A DNA stretch of 64,000 nucleotides from Pseudomonas sp. DTU12.3. GTDB taxonomy: Bacteria > Pseudomonadota > Gammaproteobacteria > Pseudomonadales > Pseudomonadaceae. Both the position numbers and the translations under genes were made by a program. Positions 51,550 through 62,160 of the stretch are shown piece after piece. Location: the NCBI RefSeq assembly GCF_004124275.1, contig NZ_CP027218.1, positions 1,429,501 through 1,493,500 of the forward strand, in the 5' to 3' direction. The notes under the pieces were generated by a model. The model was given only the letters and a program-made list of their open reading frames with translations, did not search any database and was not told where the DNA came from. Position 1 is the first letter of the stretch, and every line of letters begins with the position of its first letter.

Positions 51550-52362
51550 TCAGATGTGCAGGATGTATTCACGAACCAGCTTGCTGCCGAAATACGCCAA
51601 CATCAGCAGGCAGAAACCGGCGAGGGTCCAGCGAATCGCCTTGTGGCCGCGCCAGCCGAGACGGTTGCGGCCCCACAGCAGCACGCTGAACACGATCCAC
51701 GCCAGGCAGGCCAGCAAAGTCTTGTGCACCAGGTGCTGAGCGAACAGGTTCTCGACGAACAGCCAGCCGGAAATCAGCGACAGCGACAGCAGCGTCCAGC
51801 CGGCCCAGAGGAAACCGAACAACAGGCTTTCCATGGTTTGCAGCGGCGGGAAGTTCTTGATCAGCCCGGACGGATGCTTGTGCTTGAGCTGGTGGTCTTG
51901 CACAAGCAGCAACAAGGCCTGAAACACCGCAATGGTGAACATGCCGTAGGCGAGGATCGACAATAGAATGTGCGCGAGGATGCCCGGCTCTTCATCGATG
52001 ATCTGCACCGTACCGGTCGGCGCGAACTGCGCCAGCAGCACGGTGATCGCGCCCAGCGGGAACAGCAGCACCAGCAGGTTTTCCACCGGAATGCGCGAAC
52101 AGGCGATCAGCGTCAGCGCGATCACCGCTGCGGCGATCAGGCTCGAGGCGCTGAAGAAGTCCAGGCCCAGACCGATTGGCGTCAGCAGGTGAGTGAGCAG
52201 GCTGGCGGCGTGGGCCACGACGGCGAGCGCGCCGAGGCTAACCAGCAGGCGCTTGTTCGCCTTGGCGCCGGTGGCCAGGCGGGTGCTCTGATAAAGGGTC
52301 GCAGCGGCATATAGAAGGGCGGCGGCGAGGGTGGTCAGCAAACTGGGTGACAAGGGGAGCAT
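51550..52362 (-). CDS. CcsA/YpjD-type cytochrome c assembly membrane protein
   Basis: The 270-residue protein has about eight transmembrane segments and the cytochrome c assembly (CcsA/HemX-like) domain, with GILAHILLSILAYGMFTIA and HLVHKTLLACLAW, where conserved histidines may ligate heme. Role in heme delivery is known for the family but not shown for this member. I chose the ATG at 52362; an upstream open extension is not hydrophobic or conserved. It is divergent from ffh. Confidence 0.87.
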   Translation of the reverse strand: MLPLSPSLLTTLAAALLYAAATLYQSTRLATGAKANKRLLVSLGALAVVAHAASLLTHLLTPIGLGLDFFSASSLIAAAVIALTLIACSRIPVENLLVLLFPLGAITVLLAQFAPTGTVQIIDEEPGILAHILLSILAYGMFTIAVFQALLLLVQDHQLKHKHPSGLIKNFPPLQTMESLLFGFLWAGWTLLSLSLISGWLFVENLFAQHLVHKTLLACLAWIVFSVLLWGRNRLGWRGHKAIRWTLAGFCLLMLAYFGSKLVREYILHI

Positions 52363-52469
52363 AAATCCTGTTAGGCAAGCCCGAAAGGGGCTGAGTTTGG
52401 CATAGAACCGCCATGACACGAAAGACTCAGGAAGCTGACAGCGAGGTGTCCGCCAGCCGCAGTCTTCGC

Positions 52470-52475
52470 TATAAT
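52470..52475 (+). promoter_or_regulatory. Perfect -10 box of the ffh promoter
   Basis: TATAAT lies ~98 bp before ffh. The hexamer 17 bp upstream (TGTCCG) is a weak -35, so an activator or extended context may help. Confidence 0.5.
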
Positions 52476-52572
52476 CCGCGACCTGCCCACGCCGCAGGCT
52501 CGCCGAGCACATGTTGATTCCGGTCTGGGCCGCCATTATCCCGGTCTACACAGGGCCTGAAAGGATCGCGCA

Positions 52573-53949
<1,377 letters not shown>

Positions 53950-53956
53950 AGAATCC

Positions 53957-53978
53957 GCGCCGGTCGTCGCACCGGCGC
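53957..53978 (+). other. Hairpin after ffh
   Basis: GCGCCGGT and ACCGGCGC form a perfect 8-bp stem with a 6-nt loop, 8 bp after the ffh stop. There is no T-run, so termination strength is doubtful. Confidence 0.6.
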
Positions 53979-54100
53979 AGACCCTGCAAGGACGCAGGAT
54001 CAACAGCAAACCCGCACTTGGCGGGAGCTGACCGGCCGTTTTCATCGACGGCTCTATATGCAGATCTGCACGGCATGCCATAGGCGCCGGAAAAAGTCAT

Positions 54101-54128
54101 TTGCAAAAGTCCGGATATTCCTTAGAAT
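54101..54128 (+). promoter_or_regulatory. Sigma-70 promoter of rpsP-rimM-trmD-rplS
   Basis: TTGCAA (54101-54106) and TAGAAT (54123-54128) are 16 bp apart, followed by a GC-rich discriminator (GCGGCC) typical of stringently controlled ribosomal promoters. It is ~75 bp before rpsP. Confidence 0.7.
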
Positions 54129-54200
54129 ATGCGGCCTTTCGGGCACCCATGCCCGCTGTGCATTTAGATTTGCAGCACCGACTACAGGAACGATGTTCAC

Positions 54201-54452
54201 ATGCTAACAATCCGTCTTGCCCTTGGCGGCTCCAAAAAGCGCCCGTTTTACCACCTGACCGTAACCGACTCGCGTAACCCGCGTGACGGCTCCCACAAAG
54301 AACAGGTTGGTTTCTTCAACCCTGTTGCACGTGGTCAGGAAGTTCGTCTGTCCGTGAACCAAGAGCGCGTAGCCTACTGGCTGAGCGTTGGTGCACAGCC
54401 TTCTGAGCGTGTTGCTCAGTTGCTGAAGGAATCTGCAAAGGCTGCGGCCTGA
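54201..54452 (+). CDS. rpsP: 30S ribosomal protein S16
   Basis: The 83-residue protein is S16, with [21 protein letters not shown] and [16 protein letters not shown]. It is the first gene of the classic rpsP-rimM-trmD-rplS operon and rimM follows 5 bp after its stop. Confidence 0.97.
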   Translation: MLTIRLALGGSKKRPFYHLTVTDSRNPRDGSHKEQVGFFNPVARGQEVRLSVNQERVAYWLSVGAQPSERVAQLLKESAKAAA

Positions 54453-54457
54453 GCAAT

Positions 54458-54994
54458 ATGAACGCGACGCCTGCTGTTGCCGATGATTTGATCGTTATTG
54501 GCAAAATTTATTCTGTTCATGGCGTTCGCGGCGAAGTGAAGGTTTATTCCTTTACTGATCCGACTGAAAACCTGTTGCAGTACAAAACCTGGACGCTCAA
54601 GCGCGAAGGCAATGTCAAACAGGTCGAGCTGGTCAGTGGACGCGGGAGCGACAAGTTCCTGGTCGCAAAGCTCAAGGGTCTCGATGATCGTGAAGAAGCT
54701 CGTCTTCTGGCCGGTTATGAGATCTGCGTGCCGCGCAACCTGTTCCCTGAATTGACCGACGGCGAGTACTACTGGTACCAGCTGGAAGGTCTGAAGGTCA
54801 TCGATCAACTGGGGCAATTGCTCGGGAAAGTCGATCATCTTCTGGAAACCGGCGCCAATGATGTAATGGTAGTCAAGCCTTGCGCTGGCAGCCTGGATGA
54901 TCGCGAACGCTTGTTGCCCTATACGGGCCAATGTGTGTTGGCAGTCGATCTGGCCGCGGGCGAGATGAAGGTGGATTGGGACGCGGACTTCTAA
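54458..54994 (+). CDS. rimM: 16S rRNA processing factor RimM
   Basis: The 178-residue protein has the RimM N-terminal barrel ([23 protein letters not shown]) and a C-terminal PRC barrel ([16 protein letters not shown]). It binds S19 during 30S head assembly. The start is ATG. trmD starts two bases after its stop. Confidence 0.96.
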   Translation: MNATPAVADDLIVIGKIYSVHGVRGEVKVYSFTDPTENLLQYKTWTLKREGNVKQVELVSGRGSDKFLVAKLKGLDDREEARLLAGYEICVPRNLFPELTDGEYYWYQLEGLKVIDQLGQLLGKVDHLLETGANDVMVVKPCAGSLDDRERLLPYTGQCVLAVDLAAGEMKVDWDADF

Positions 54995-54996
54995 GC

Positions 54997-55749
54997 GTGG
55001 CTAACTTGCGCGTAGAAGTGATCAGTTTGTTTCCCGAGATGTTTTCCGCCATCGGCGACTACGGCATCACCAGTCGAGCGGTCAAACAGGGGCTCTTGCA
55101 GCTGACCTGTTGGAACCCGCGGGATTACACGACGGATCGGCATCACACTGTGGATGATCGCCCGTTTGGCGGTGGTCCGGGCATGGTGATGAAGATCAAG
55201 CCCCTGGAAGATGCACTGGCTCAGGCCAAGGCAGCAGCCGGGGAGGCGGCGAAGGTGATTTACCTGTCCCCCCAAGGCCGTCAACTGAATCAGTCGGCGG
55301 TACGCGAGTTGGCACAATCGGATGCATTGATCCTGATTGCCGGCCGCTATGAAGGCATTGACGAGCGTTTTATTGAAGCTCATGTCGATGAAGAGTGGTC
55401 GATTGGCGACTATGTACTGTCTGGCGGCGAGCTGCCGGCCATGGTCCTGATCGATGCGGTTACACGACTGCTGCCTGGAGCTTTAGGGCATGCGGACTCC
55501 GCCGAGGAAGATTCCTTTACGGATGGTCTGCTGGATTGCCCGCATTACACCCGACCTGAGGTGTATGCGGATCAGCGTGTACCCGACGTGTTGCTGAGTG
55601 GCAACCACGCGCATATCCGGCGTTGGCGTTTACAGCAGTCCCTTGGTAGGACCTATGAACGACGCGCCGATCTTCTGGAAAGCCGCTCGCTTTCTGGAGA
55701 AGAGAAGAAGCTGCTCGAGGAATACATCCGCGAGCGGGACGATAGTTAA
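54997..55749 (+). CDS. trmD: tRNA (guanine37-N1)-methyltransferase
   Basis: The 250-residue SPOUT-class enzyme methylates G37 of several tRNAs. It starts with GTG ([16 protein letters not shown]) and contains the knot motif [11 protein letters not shown], then [13 protein letters not shown] and [13 protein letters not shown], the SAM-binding trefoil knot region. The GTG start 2 bp after rimM indicates translational coupling. Confidence 0.96.
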   Translation: MANLRVEVISLFPEMFSAIGDYGITSRAVKQGLLQLTCWNPRDYTTDRHHTVDDRPFGGGPGMVMKIKPLEDALAQAKAAAGEAAKVIYLSPQGRQLNQSAVRELAQSDALILIAGRYEGIDERFIEAHVDEEWSIGDYVLSGGELPAMVLIDAVTRLLPGALGHADSAEEDSFTDGLLDCPHYTRPEVYADQRVPDVLLSGNHAHIRRWRLQQSLGRTYERRADLLESRSLSGEEKKLLEEYIRERDDS

Positions 55750-55794
55750 CAACGTATCGATGGTAGATCGAACGATTTACCTTAGGAGCACAGC

Positions 55795-56145
55795 ATGACC
55801 AACAAAATCATCCTTGCACTCGAAGCAGAGCAGATGACCAAAGAAATCCCTACCTTCGCCCCAGGCGACACTATTGTCGTTCAGGTGAAAGTGAAGGAAG
55901 GCGATCGTTCCCGTCTGCAAGCGTTCGAAGGCGTTGTAATCGCCAAGCGTAACCGCGGCGTGAACAGTGCGTTCACCGTTCGTAAAATCTCCAACGGTGT
56001 TGGCGTAGAACGTACTTTCCAGACCTACTCCCCGCAGATCGACAGCATGGCTGTCAAACGTCGCGGTGACGTACGTAAAGCCAAGCTGTACTACCTGCGC
56101 GACCTGTCGGGTAAAGCAGCTCGCATCAAGGAAAAACTGGCTTAA
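55795..56145 (+). CDS. rplS: 50S ribosomal protein L19
   Basis: The 116-residue protein matches L19: [33 protein letters not shown] split across the core, ending [15 protein letters not shown]. It is the last gene of the operon, preceded by AGGAG and followed by a strong terminator. Confidence 0.97.
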
Positions 56146-56163
56146 GTCCAGCTTCCGATGCAG

Positions 56164-56191
56164 AAAAAAGCAGCCTACGGGCTGCTTTTTT
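56164..56191 (+). terminator. Terminator of the rpsP-rplS operon
   Basis: AAAAAAGCAGCC and GGCTGCTTTTTT form a perfect stem with the tetraloop TACG. Confidence 0.95.
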
Positions 56192-56218
56192 GTTGCCTGC
56201 AATAAACTGCCCCCATCC

Positions 56219-56252
56219 TGTAGGAGCTGCCGAAGGCTGCGATCTTTTGATC
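56219..56252. repeat. Solitary REP element
   Basis: One GCCGAAGGC-type arm without a partner, between the rplS terminator and the thioesterase gene. Confidence 0.88.
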
Positions 56253-56293
56253 CTGTTTTCGATTTGCAGTCTACGTTTTACGAGTCATCTCAC

Positions 56294-56707
56294 ATGTCTA
56301 CCCGCGACCAGGAAATCGAACGCCGCACCGAACTCTCGGTGACCCGCGTCACCAAAGCTGTCTTCCCGCCGACCACCAACCACCACAACACTTTGTTCGG
56401 CGGCACTGCGCTGGCATGGATGGACGAAGTGTCGTTCATCACCGCTACGCGATTCTGCCGCTTGCCGCTGGTGACCGTGTCTACTGATCGCATCGACTTC
56501 AACCACGCGATCCCGGCCGGTTCCATCGTTGAACTGGTCGGAAAGGTGATCAAGGTCGGCAACACCAGCCTCAAGGTCGAGGTGGAAGTGTTTGTCGAGA
56601 GCATGAGCTGTGATGGTCGCGAGAAGGCGATTCATGGGCAGTTCAGCTTCGTGGCCATTGATGATGACAAGCGGCCGGTGCCGGTGCTGCCAGGCTTTGC
56701 GGCCTGA
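56294..56707 (+). CDS. Acyl-CoA thioesterase (hotdog fold, YciA-like)
   Basis: The 137-residue protein has the hotdog-fold acyl-CoA hydrolase pattern: TKAVFPPTTNHHNTLFGGTALAWMDE and DRIDFNHAIPAGSIVELVGKV. Such enzymes hydrolyse acyl-CoAs to free acids. I chose the ATG at 56294; the frame is open upstream through the REP but without homology. It stands alone. Confidence 0.9.
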   Translation: MSTRDQEIERRTELSVTRVTKAVFPPTTNHHNTLFGGTALAWMDEVSFITATRFCRLPLVTVSTDRIDFNHAIPAGSIVELVGKVIKVGNTSLKVEVEVFVESMSCDGREKAIHGQFSFVAIDDDKRPVPVLPGFAA

Positions 56708-56726
56708 TCAAATACTGCGTCGCGCC

Positions 56727-56818
56727 CTTCGCGAGCAGGCTCGCTCCCACAGTGATCGGGGTGAACACACCATTTGTGTCCGGCACAGAACCTGTGGGAG
56801 CGAGCCTGCTCGCGAAAG
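56727..56818. repeat. REP pair, CTTCGCGAGCAGGCTCGCTCCC variant
   Basis: Inverted arms of the second REP family between the convergent thioesterase and antiporter genes. Confidence 0.92.
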
Positions 56819-56825
56819 CGTCAGA

Positions 56826-58634
56826 TCAGGCGCCGCTGGCCTCAGGCTGAATCAACGCCAGCAACGTCCACCCCGCACCAGGCTTCAGCGCCGCTTCCGG
56901 CGTCACCACATGCACCCAGCCACTGTCATCACGCATGAACAGCAACGTCGCACGATTACCATGCAACGCCCGGTAGTCCTCCCAGCCAAACCCGTCCGTT
57001 AACGTTGTGCTGTACAACTCCGCACCCTGGCCCATCTGACTGGCCAGTTTCGCGTAGGTAAACGCCTCGCTGCCCAGCTGATTGCCCCGATGCTCCAGGC
57101 TCGCGCGATGCTTGTCGCTGCGGCGGCTCTCATGACCACTGGCCAGGCCAAACAAGCGTTGATGGCCGAAGTCATGGCGAAAACGCATTGCCGCCAAGGT
57201 ATTCAGTTCGCCTGAAGGCGACAGCGCCAGCAAATGCCCGAGTCCGACCAGATCCAGATGCGCATCGGCATGCTGCGAAGCCGGATTGCCGAAGTAGGTC
57301 GGCAAACCCTCCATGCGCGCCGCACGAATGTTTTCCCAGCTCGAATCGGTCAGCAGCACCCGACTGCCCAGTTGTTGCAGCGACTTGGCCAACTCGCGCG
57401 CCGGGGCGTTGGCGCCGACCATCAGGAAGCCACTCGGCGCTGGCTCGGCGACCTTCAGCAATCGCGCCAGCGGTCGTGCAGTCGCGCTTTGCAGGACCAC
57501 GGTGCCGATGATCACCGCAAACGTCAGCGGCACCAGCAGCAGCGCACCTTCATGCCCGGCCTCATGCAAACGAATCGCAAAAATCGCCGACACTGCGGCC
57601 GCAACAATCCCTCGCGGCGCGATCCAGCACAGCAGCGCACGCTCGCGCCAGCTCAGGCTGGAACCGGCCGTGCTGAGCAACACGTTCAGCGGCCGGGCGA
57701 TCAACTGGATCACCAGCAGCAGAATCAGCACCAACGGTCCCAGCCCGATCAGCGCATACAAATCCAGACGCGCCGCCAACAATATGAACAACCCGGAAAT
57801 CAGCAGCACGCTGAGGTTTTCCTTGAAGTGCAGGATGTGCCGCACATCCACGCCCTTCATGTTCGCCAGCCACATGCCCATCAGCGTTACTGCCAGCAGA
57901 CCGGACTCGTGCATGACCTCGTTGGAGGCGATGAAAATCCCCAACACCGCCGCCAGCGACGCCAGGTTATGCAGATATTCCGGCAGCCATTGTCGGCGGA
58001 TCACCGTACCCAGCAGCCAGCCACCGACAACGCCAAACACCGCGCCACAGGCAATCACCCCGCCAAACGTCAACAGACTCTGCTTGAGGCCATGACCTTC
58101 AGCGCTGGCAATGATGAAGCTGTAGACCACCACGGCGAGGAGGGCGCCGATCGGATCAATGACGATGCCTTCCCAGCGCAGAATGTTGGCAATCGAGGCT
58201 TTCGGTCGTACCACCCGCAGCATCGGCACGATCACTGTTGGCCCGGTGACCAGCGTCAGGCTGCCGAAGAGAATCGCCAGCATCCAGTCGAAACCCAGTA
58301 GAAAGTGAGTCGCCACCGCGATGACCACCCAGGTCGAAATCGCACCGATGGTCACCAGTCGATGAACGACGCTACCGATCTCTTTCCATTCAGACAGATG
58401 CAGGGTCAGGCTGCCTTCGAACAGAATCAGCGCCACCGCCAGCGACACCAGCGGCATCAGCAGCGGGCCAAACATTTCCTGCGGATCGAGCCAGCCCAGC
58501 ACCGGGCCGACCAGAATGCCGGTCAACAACAGAAACAGAATCGCTGGCAGCTTCAGGCGCCATGCCAGCCATTGGCAACCCAGCGCCGCGGCGCCAATCC
58601 CGCCAAATGCCAATAGAATTTGCTGCTCGTTCAT
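56826..58634 (-). CDS. Monovalent cation:proton antiporter, CPA1 type with Rossmann C terminus
   Basis: The 602-residue protein has about 12 transmembrane segments in the first ~390 residues (Na+/H+ exchanger domain; GPTVIVPMLRV and the acidic residue region PIGALLAVVVYS) and a cytoplasmic C-terminal domain (~400-602). The latter begins GFLMVGANAPARELAKSLQQLG and looks like a TrkA-N/Rossmann regulator domain. It likely exchanges Na+ or K+ for protons. Divergent from xerD. Confidence 0.9.
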   Translation of the reverse strand: MNEQQILLAFGGIGAAALGCQWLAWRLKLPAILFLLLTGILVGPVLGWLDPQEMFGPLLMPLVSLAVALILFEGSLTLHLSEWKEIGSVVHRLVTIGAISTWVVIAVATHFLLGFDWMLAILFGSLTLVTGPTVIVPMLRVVRPKASIANILRWEGIVIDPIGALLAVVVYSFIIASAEGHGLKQSLLTFGGVIACGAVFGVVGGWLLGTVIRRQWLPEYLHNLASLAAVLGIFIASNEVMHESGLLAVTLMGMWLANMKGVDVRHILHFKENLSVLLISGLFILLAARLDLYALIGLGPLVLILLLVIQLIARPLNVLLSTAGSSLSWRERALLCWIAPRGIVAAAVSAIFAIRLHEAGHEGALLLVPLTFAVIIGTVVLQSATARPLARLLKVAEPAPSGFLMVGANAPARELAKSLQQLGSRVLLTDSSWENIRAARMEGLPTYFGNPASQHADAHLDLVGLGHLLALSPSGELNTLAAMRFRHDFGHQRLFGLASGHESRRSDKHRASLEHRGNQLGSEAFTYAKLASQMGQGAELYSTTLTDGFGWEDYRALHGNRATLLFMRDDSGWVHVVTPEAALKPGAGWTLLALIQPEASGA

Positions 58635-58742
58635 TGATGCTCCCTGTTCCTTGAAATAGCGGGCTATGAAAGACTAGCGCCCATTCCTACAGTTCACTCT
58701 ACATTTGCGCACAGTCCTTGAGGCTGTGTGTCTTGAGCGCCC

Positions 58743-59639
58743 ATGCCTGCCATCGACCATCCACTGATTGATCAATTCCTCGACGCCTTGTGGCTGGAAA
58801 AGGGCCTGTCCGATAACACCCGCGACGCCTATCGCAGCGATCTCGCGCTGTTCAACGGCTGGCTGCAGGAAAAAAACCTGGAGCTGATCAACGCCGGTCG
58901 CGAACTGATCCTCGATCATCTGGCCTGGCGTCTGGAGCAAAACTACAAACCACGCTCAACCGCGAGATTTCTCTCCGGTGTGCGTGGCTTTTTTCGTTAT
59001 CTGCTGCGGGAAAAGCTCATCAGTGTCGATCCGACGTTACGCATCGACATGCCGCAACTGGGCCGACCGCTGCCCAAATCCCTGTCGGAAGCCGACGTCG
59101 AGGCGCTGCTGCAGGCGCCGGATCTGAGCGAAGCGATCGGCCAGCGCGATCGCGCCATGCTTGAAGTGCTGTATGCCTGCGGCCTGCGCGTGACCGAACT
59201 GATCAGCCTGACACTGGAGCAGGTCAATCTGCGCCAGGGCGTATTACGGGTCATGGGTAAAGGCAGCAAGGAGCGGCTGGTGCCGATGGGCGAGGAAGCG
59301 ATTGTCTGGATCGAGCGCTACATGCGCGATGGTCGCGGCGAGTTGCTCGGTGGTCGTCCCAGTGATGTGCTGTTCCCCAGCCAGCGCGGTGAGCAGATGA
59401 CCCGGCAGACGTTCTGGCACCGCATCAAGCATCAGGCCAAGGTCGCCGGGATCGGCAAGTCGCTGTCGCCGCACACCTTGCGTCATGCGTTTGCCACGCA
59501 CCTGCTCAACCATGGCGCCGACCTGCGCGTGGTGCAGATGCTGCTCGGCCACAGCGACCTCTCGACGACGCAAATCTACACCCACGTCGCCCGAGCCCGC
59601 CTGCAAGACCTGCACGCCAAACACCACCCAAGAGGCTAA
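58743..59639 (+). CDS. xerD: Site-specific tyrosine recombinase XerD
   Basis: The 298-residue recombinase has an N-terminal SAM-like core-binding domain (~7-90) and the catalytic domain with Arg149, Lys173, His244, Arg247, His270 and the nucleophile Tyr279 (in STTQIYTHV). With XerC it resolves chromosome dimers at dif. It is followed by a REP pair; dsbC, hom and thrC lie downstream on the same strand. Confidence 0.96.
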   Translation: MPAIDHPLIDQFLDALWLEKGLSDNTRDAYRSDLALFNGWLQEKNLELINAGRELILDHLAWRLEQNYKPRSTARFLSGVRGFFRYLLREKLISVDPTLRIDMPQLGRPLPKSLSEADVEALLQAPDLSEAIGQRDRAMLEVLYACGLRVTELISLTLEQVNLRQGVLRVMGKGSKERLVPMGEEAIVWIERYMRDGRGELLGGRPSDVLFPSQRGEQMTRQTFWHRIKHQAKVAGIGKSLSPHTLRHAFATHLLNHGADLRVVQMLLGHSDLSTTQIYTHVARARLQDLHAKHHPRG

Positions 59640-59654
59640 CCACACACCTCCCCC

Positions 59655-59738
59655 TGTAGGAGCTGCCGAAGGCTGCGATCTTTTGATTCTGTTTTTAAGA
59701 TCAAGATCAAAAGATCGCAGCCTTCGGCAGCTCCTGCA
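59655..59738. repeat. REP pair, GCCGAAGGC type
   Basis: Inverted GCCGAAGGC arms between xerD and dsbC; the right arm ends CTCCTGCA instead of CTCCTACA. Confidence 0.92.
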
Positions 59739-59887
59739 TAAGGTGGGAGTGATGAGTGGCAACAGGCGCATTCGGTCACCGTGGCCTTATGTGTTAGGCT
59801 TTGCCGGTTTGCACGATGGACGGTTATGACCCGGTGTTTCGGCACGGGCGTTCTGATCGTTTCATTTGTCCGCCTTCAGGAGTTCTC

Positions 59888-60619
59888 ATGCGTCTGACCC
59901 AGATTTTCGCCGCCGCAGCCATTGCGTTGGTCAGCACCTTTGCCGTCGCCGATGACGCGGCCGACAAAGCCATTCGTAAAAGCCTGGAAAACCTCCAGCT
60001 CGATGTACCGGTAGAGAGCATTTCCGCCAGCCCGTTGCCGGGCATGTATGAAGTCAAGCTCAAGGGCAGCCGTGTGCTGTACGCCAGTGCCGATGGCCAG
60101 TACGTGGTTCAGGGCTACCTGTTCCAGCTCAAGGACGGTAAACCGGTCAACCTGACCGAGAAGACCGAGCGCCTGGGCATCTCCAAACTGATCAACGACA
60201 TTCCGGTTGCCGAGACCGTGGTTTACCCGGCCGTGGGCGAGACCAAGTCGCACATCACCGTGTTCACCGACACCACCTGCCCTTACTGCCACAAACTGCA
60301 CGCCGAAGTGCCCGAGCTGAACAAGCGCGGCATCGAAGTGCGCTATGTCGCGTTCCCGCGTCAGGGCCTCGGCTCGCCGGGTGACGAGCAACTGCAGGCC
60401 GTGTGGTGCTCGAAAGACAAGAAAGCTGCCATGGACAAAATGGTCGACGGCAAGGAAATCAAGGCCGCCAAGTGCGATAACCCGGTTTCCAAACAGTTCG
60501 CCCTCGGTCAGTCGATCGGCGTGAACGGTACACCGGCCATCGTTTTGGCCGACGGACAAGTCATTCCGGGCTACCAGCCTGCGCCACAAGTCGCCAAACT
60601 GGCGCTGGGCGCCAAGTAA
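59888..60619 (+). CDS. dsbC: Thiol:disulfide isomerase DsbC
   Basis: The 243-residue periplasmic protein has a signal peptide (about residues 1-21, cleavage near AVA-DD), an N-terminal dimerisation domain and a thioredoxin-like domain with the active site Cys131-Pro-Tyr-Cys134. It corrects wrong disulfides and is kept reduced by DsbD. I chose the ATG at 59888, preceded by AGGAG. hom follows 131 bp downstream. Confidence 0.95.
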   Translation: MRLTQIFAAAAIALVSTFAVADDAADKAIRKSLENLQLDVPVESISASPLPGMYEVKLKGSRVLYASADGQYVVQGYLFQLKDGKPVNLTEKTERLGISKLINDIPVAETVVYPAVGETKSHITVFTDTTCPYCHKLHAEVPELNKRGIEVRYVAFPRQGLGSPGDEQLQAVWCSKDKKAAMDKMVDGKEIKAAKCDNPVSKQFALGQSIGVNGTPAIVLADGQVIPGYQPAPQVAKLALGAK

Positions 60620-60750
60620 TTCGCATCGTCACGGTCAGCCTTTGACGATCATGGTCCGGCAGCGACATCGCCGGGCCATCAATAGAGAGCCGCGAGCACG
60701 CGGTTGTTTTCCGGCCGACCCTGAGTCGGCCGTTTTATGGGGAGTTCACA

Positions 60751-62055
60751 GTGAATCCGGTCAAAGTAGGCATCTGTGGGTTAGGGACCGTCGGTGGCGG
60801 TACCTTCAACGTACTTCAGCGCAACGCCGAGGAAATTGCTCGTCGTGCCGGGCGTGGGATTGAAGTGGCACAAATTGCCATGCGCACGCCAAAGCCTCAG
60901 TTCCAGACGACCGGTATTGCGATTACCAACGATGTCTTCGAAGTGGCCACGAACCCTGAGATCGACATCGTCATAGAGCTGATGGGCGGCTACACCGTTG
61001 CCCGCGAGCTGGTACTCAAGGCCATCGAGAATGGCAAGCATGTGGTCACCGCGAACAAGGCGTTGATCGCCGTTCACGGTAATGAGATTTTCGCCAAGGC
61101 ACGCGAGAAAGGCGTGATCGTGGCGTTCGAAGCAGCGGTGGCCGGTGGCATTCCGGTGATCAAGGCGATCCGTGAAGGTCTGTCCGCCAACCGCATCAAC
61201 TGGGTGGCCGGGATCATCAACGGCACCGGTAACTTCATCCTCACCGAAATGCGCGAGAAGGGCCGTACGTTCGAAGACGTGCTGGTCGAAGCGCAAGCGC
61301 TGGGTTACGCCGAAGCCGATCCGACCTTCGACGTCGAAGGCATCGACGCAGCGCACAAGCTGACGATTCTGGCTTCCATCGCGTTCGGCATTCCGCTGCA
61401 ATTCGACAAGGCTTACACCGAAGGCATCACCAAGCTGACCACCGCCGACGTCAACTACGCCGAAGCGCTGGGCTACCGCATCAAGCACCTCGGCGTGGCG
61501 CGCAGCACTGCCGCCGGCATTGAGTTGCGCGTGCACCCGACGCTGATCCCGGCCGATCGCCTGATCGCCAACGTCAACGGCGTGATGAACGCGGTGATGG
61601 TCAACGGTGACGCCGCCGGTTCGACGCTGTTCTACGGTGCGGGCGCCGGCATGGAGCCAACCGCTTCGTCGGTGATCGCCGACCTGGTTGACGTGGTTCG
61701 TGCGATGACTTCCGATCCGGAAAACCGTGTGCCGCATCTGGCCTTCCAGCCAGACTCGCTGTCGGCTCACCCGATCCTGCCGATCGAAGCCTGCGAAAGC
61801 GCTTACTACCTGCGCATTCAGGCCAAGGACCATCCGGGCGTACTCGCTCAGGTGGCAAGCATCCTCTCGGAGCGCGGCATCAACATCGAGTCGATCATGC
61901 AGAAGGAAGTCGAGGAACACGACGGTCTGGTGCCGATGATCCTGCTGACCCACCGCGTGGTCGAGCAGCGCATCAACGATGCCATCGCCGCCCTCGAAGC
62001 GCTGGCTGGCGTCAACGGTCCGGTCGTACGGATCCGCGTCGAACACTTGAATTAA
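60751..62055 (+). CDS. hom: Homoserine dehydrogenase
   Basis: The 434-residue enzyme reduces aspartate semialdehyde to homoserine. It has the NAD(P) motif GICGLGTVGGGTF, the catalytic domain with GIINGTGNFIL and AEALGYRIKHLGVA, and a C-terminal ACT domain (about 350-434, YYLRIQAKDHPGVLAQVAS) for threonine feedback. The GTG start is preceded by GGGGAG. It is followed by thrC after 105 bp with a hairpin element. Confidence 0.96.
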   Translation: MNPVKVGICGLGTVGGGTFNVLQRNAEEIARRAGRGIEVAQIAMRTPKPQFQTTGIAITNDVFEVATNPEIDIVIELMGGYTVARELVLKAIENGKHVVTANKALIAVHGNEIFAKAREKGVIVAFEAAVAGGIPVIKAIREGLSANRINWVAGIINGTGNFILTEMREKGRTFEDVLVEAQALGYAEADPTFDVEGIDAAHKLTILASIAFGIPLQFDKAYTEGITKLTTADVNYAEALGYRIKHLGVARSTAAGIELRVHPTLIPADRLIANVNGVMNAVMVNGDAAGSTLFYGAGAGMEPTASSVIADLVDVVRAMTSDPENRVPHLAFQPDSLSAHPILPIEACESAYYLRIQAKDHPGVLAQVASILSERGINIESIMQKEVEEHDGLVPMILLTHRVVEQRINDAIAALEALAGVNGPVVRIRVEHLN

Positions 62056-62073
62056 CAGCAGCGGCAAGTTTTC

Positions 62074-62126
62074 AGCTTCAAGCTGCAAGTAAAAGCAGAG
62101 CCGCTTTTCACTTGTAGCTTGCAGCT
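62074..62126 (+). repeat. Hairpin-forming repeat element between hom and thrC
   Basis: AGCTTCAAGCTGCAAGTAAA and its near-reverse-complement TTTCACTTGTAGCTTGCAGC form a long imperfect stem around AGAGCC. The AGCTT-GCAGCT core is a repeat type often seen between Pseudomonas genes. Confidence 0.7.
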
Positions 62127-62140
62127 CACAGCTTGTAGCT

Positions 62141-62155
62141 CAAACCGAAGGTTTG
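62141..62155 (+). promoter_or_regulatory. Hairpin covering the thrC ribosome-binding site
   Basis: CAAACC-GAA-GGTTTG is a perfect 6-bp hairpin whose loop and 3' arm contain the GAAGG Shine-Dalgarno, 9 bp before the ATG. It could restrain thrC translation unless opened. Confidence 0.5.
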
Positions 62156-62160
62156 CCCTT

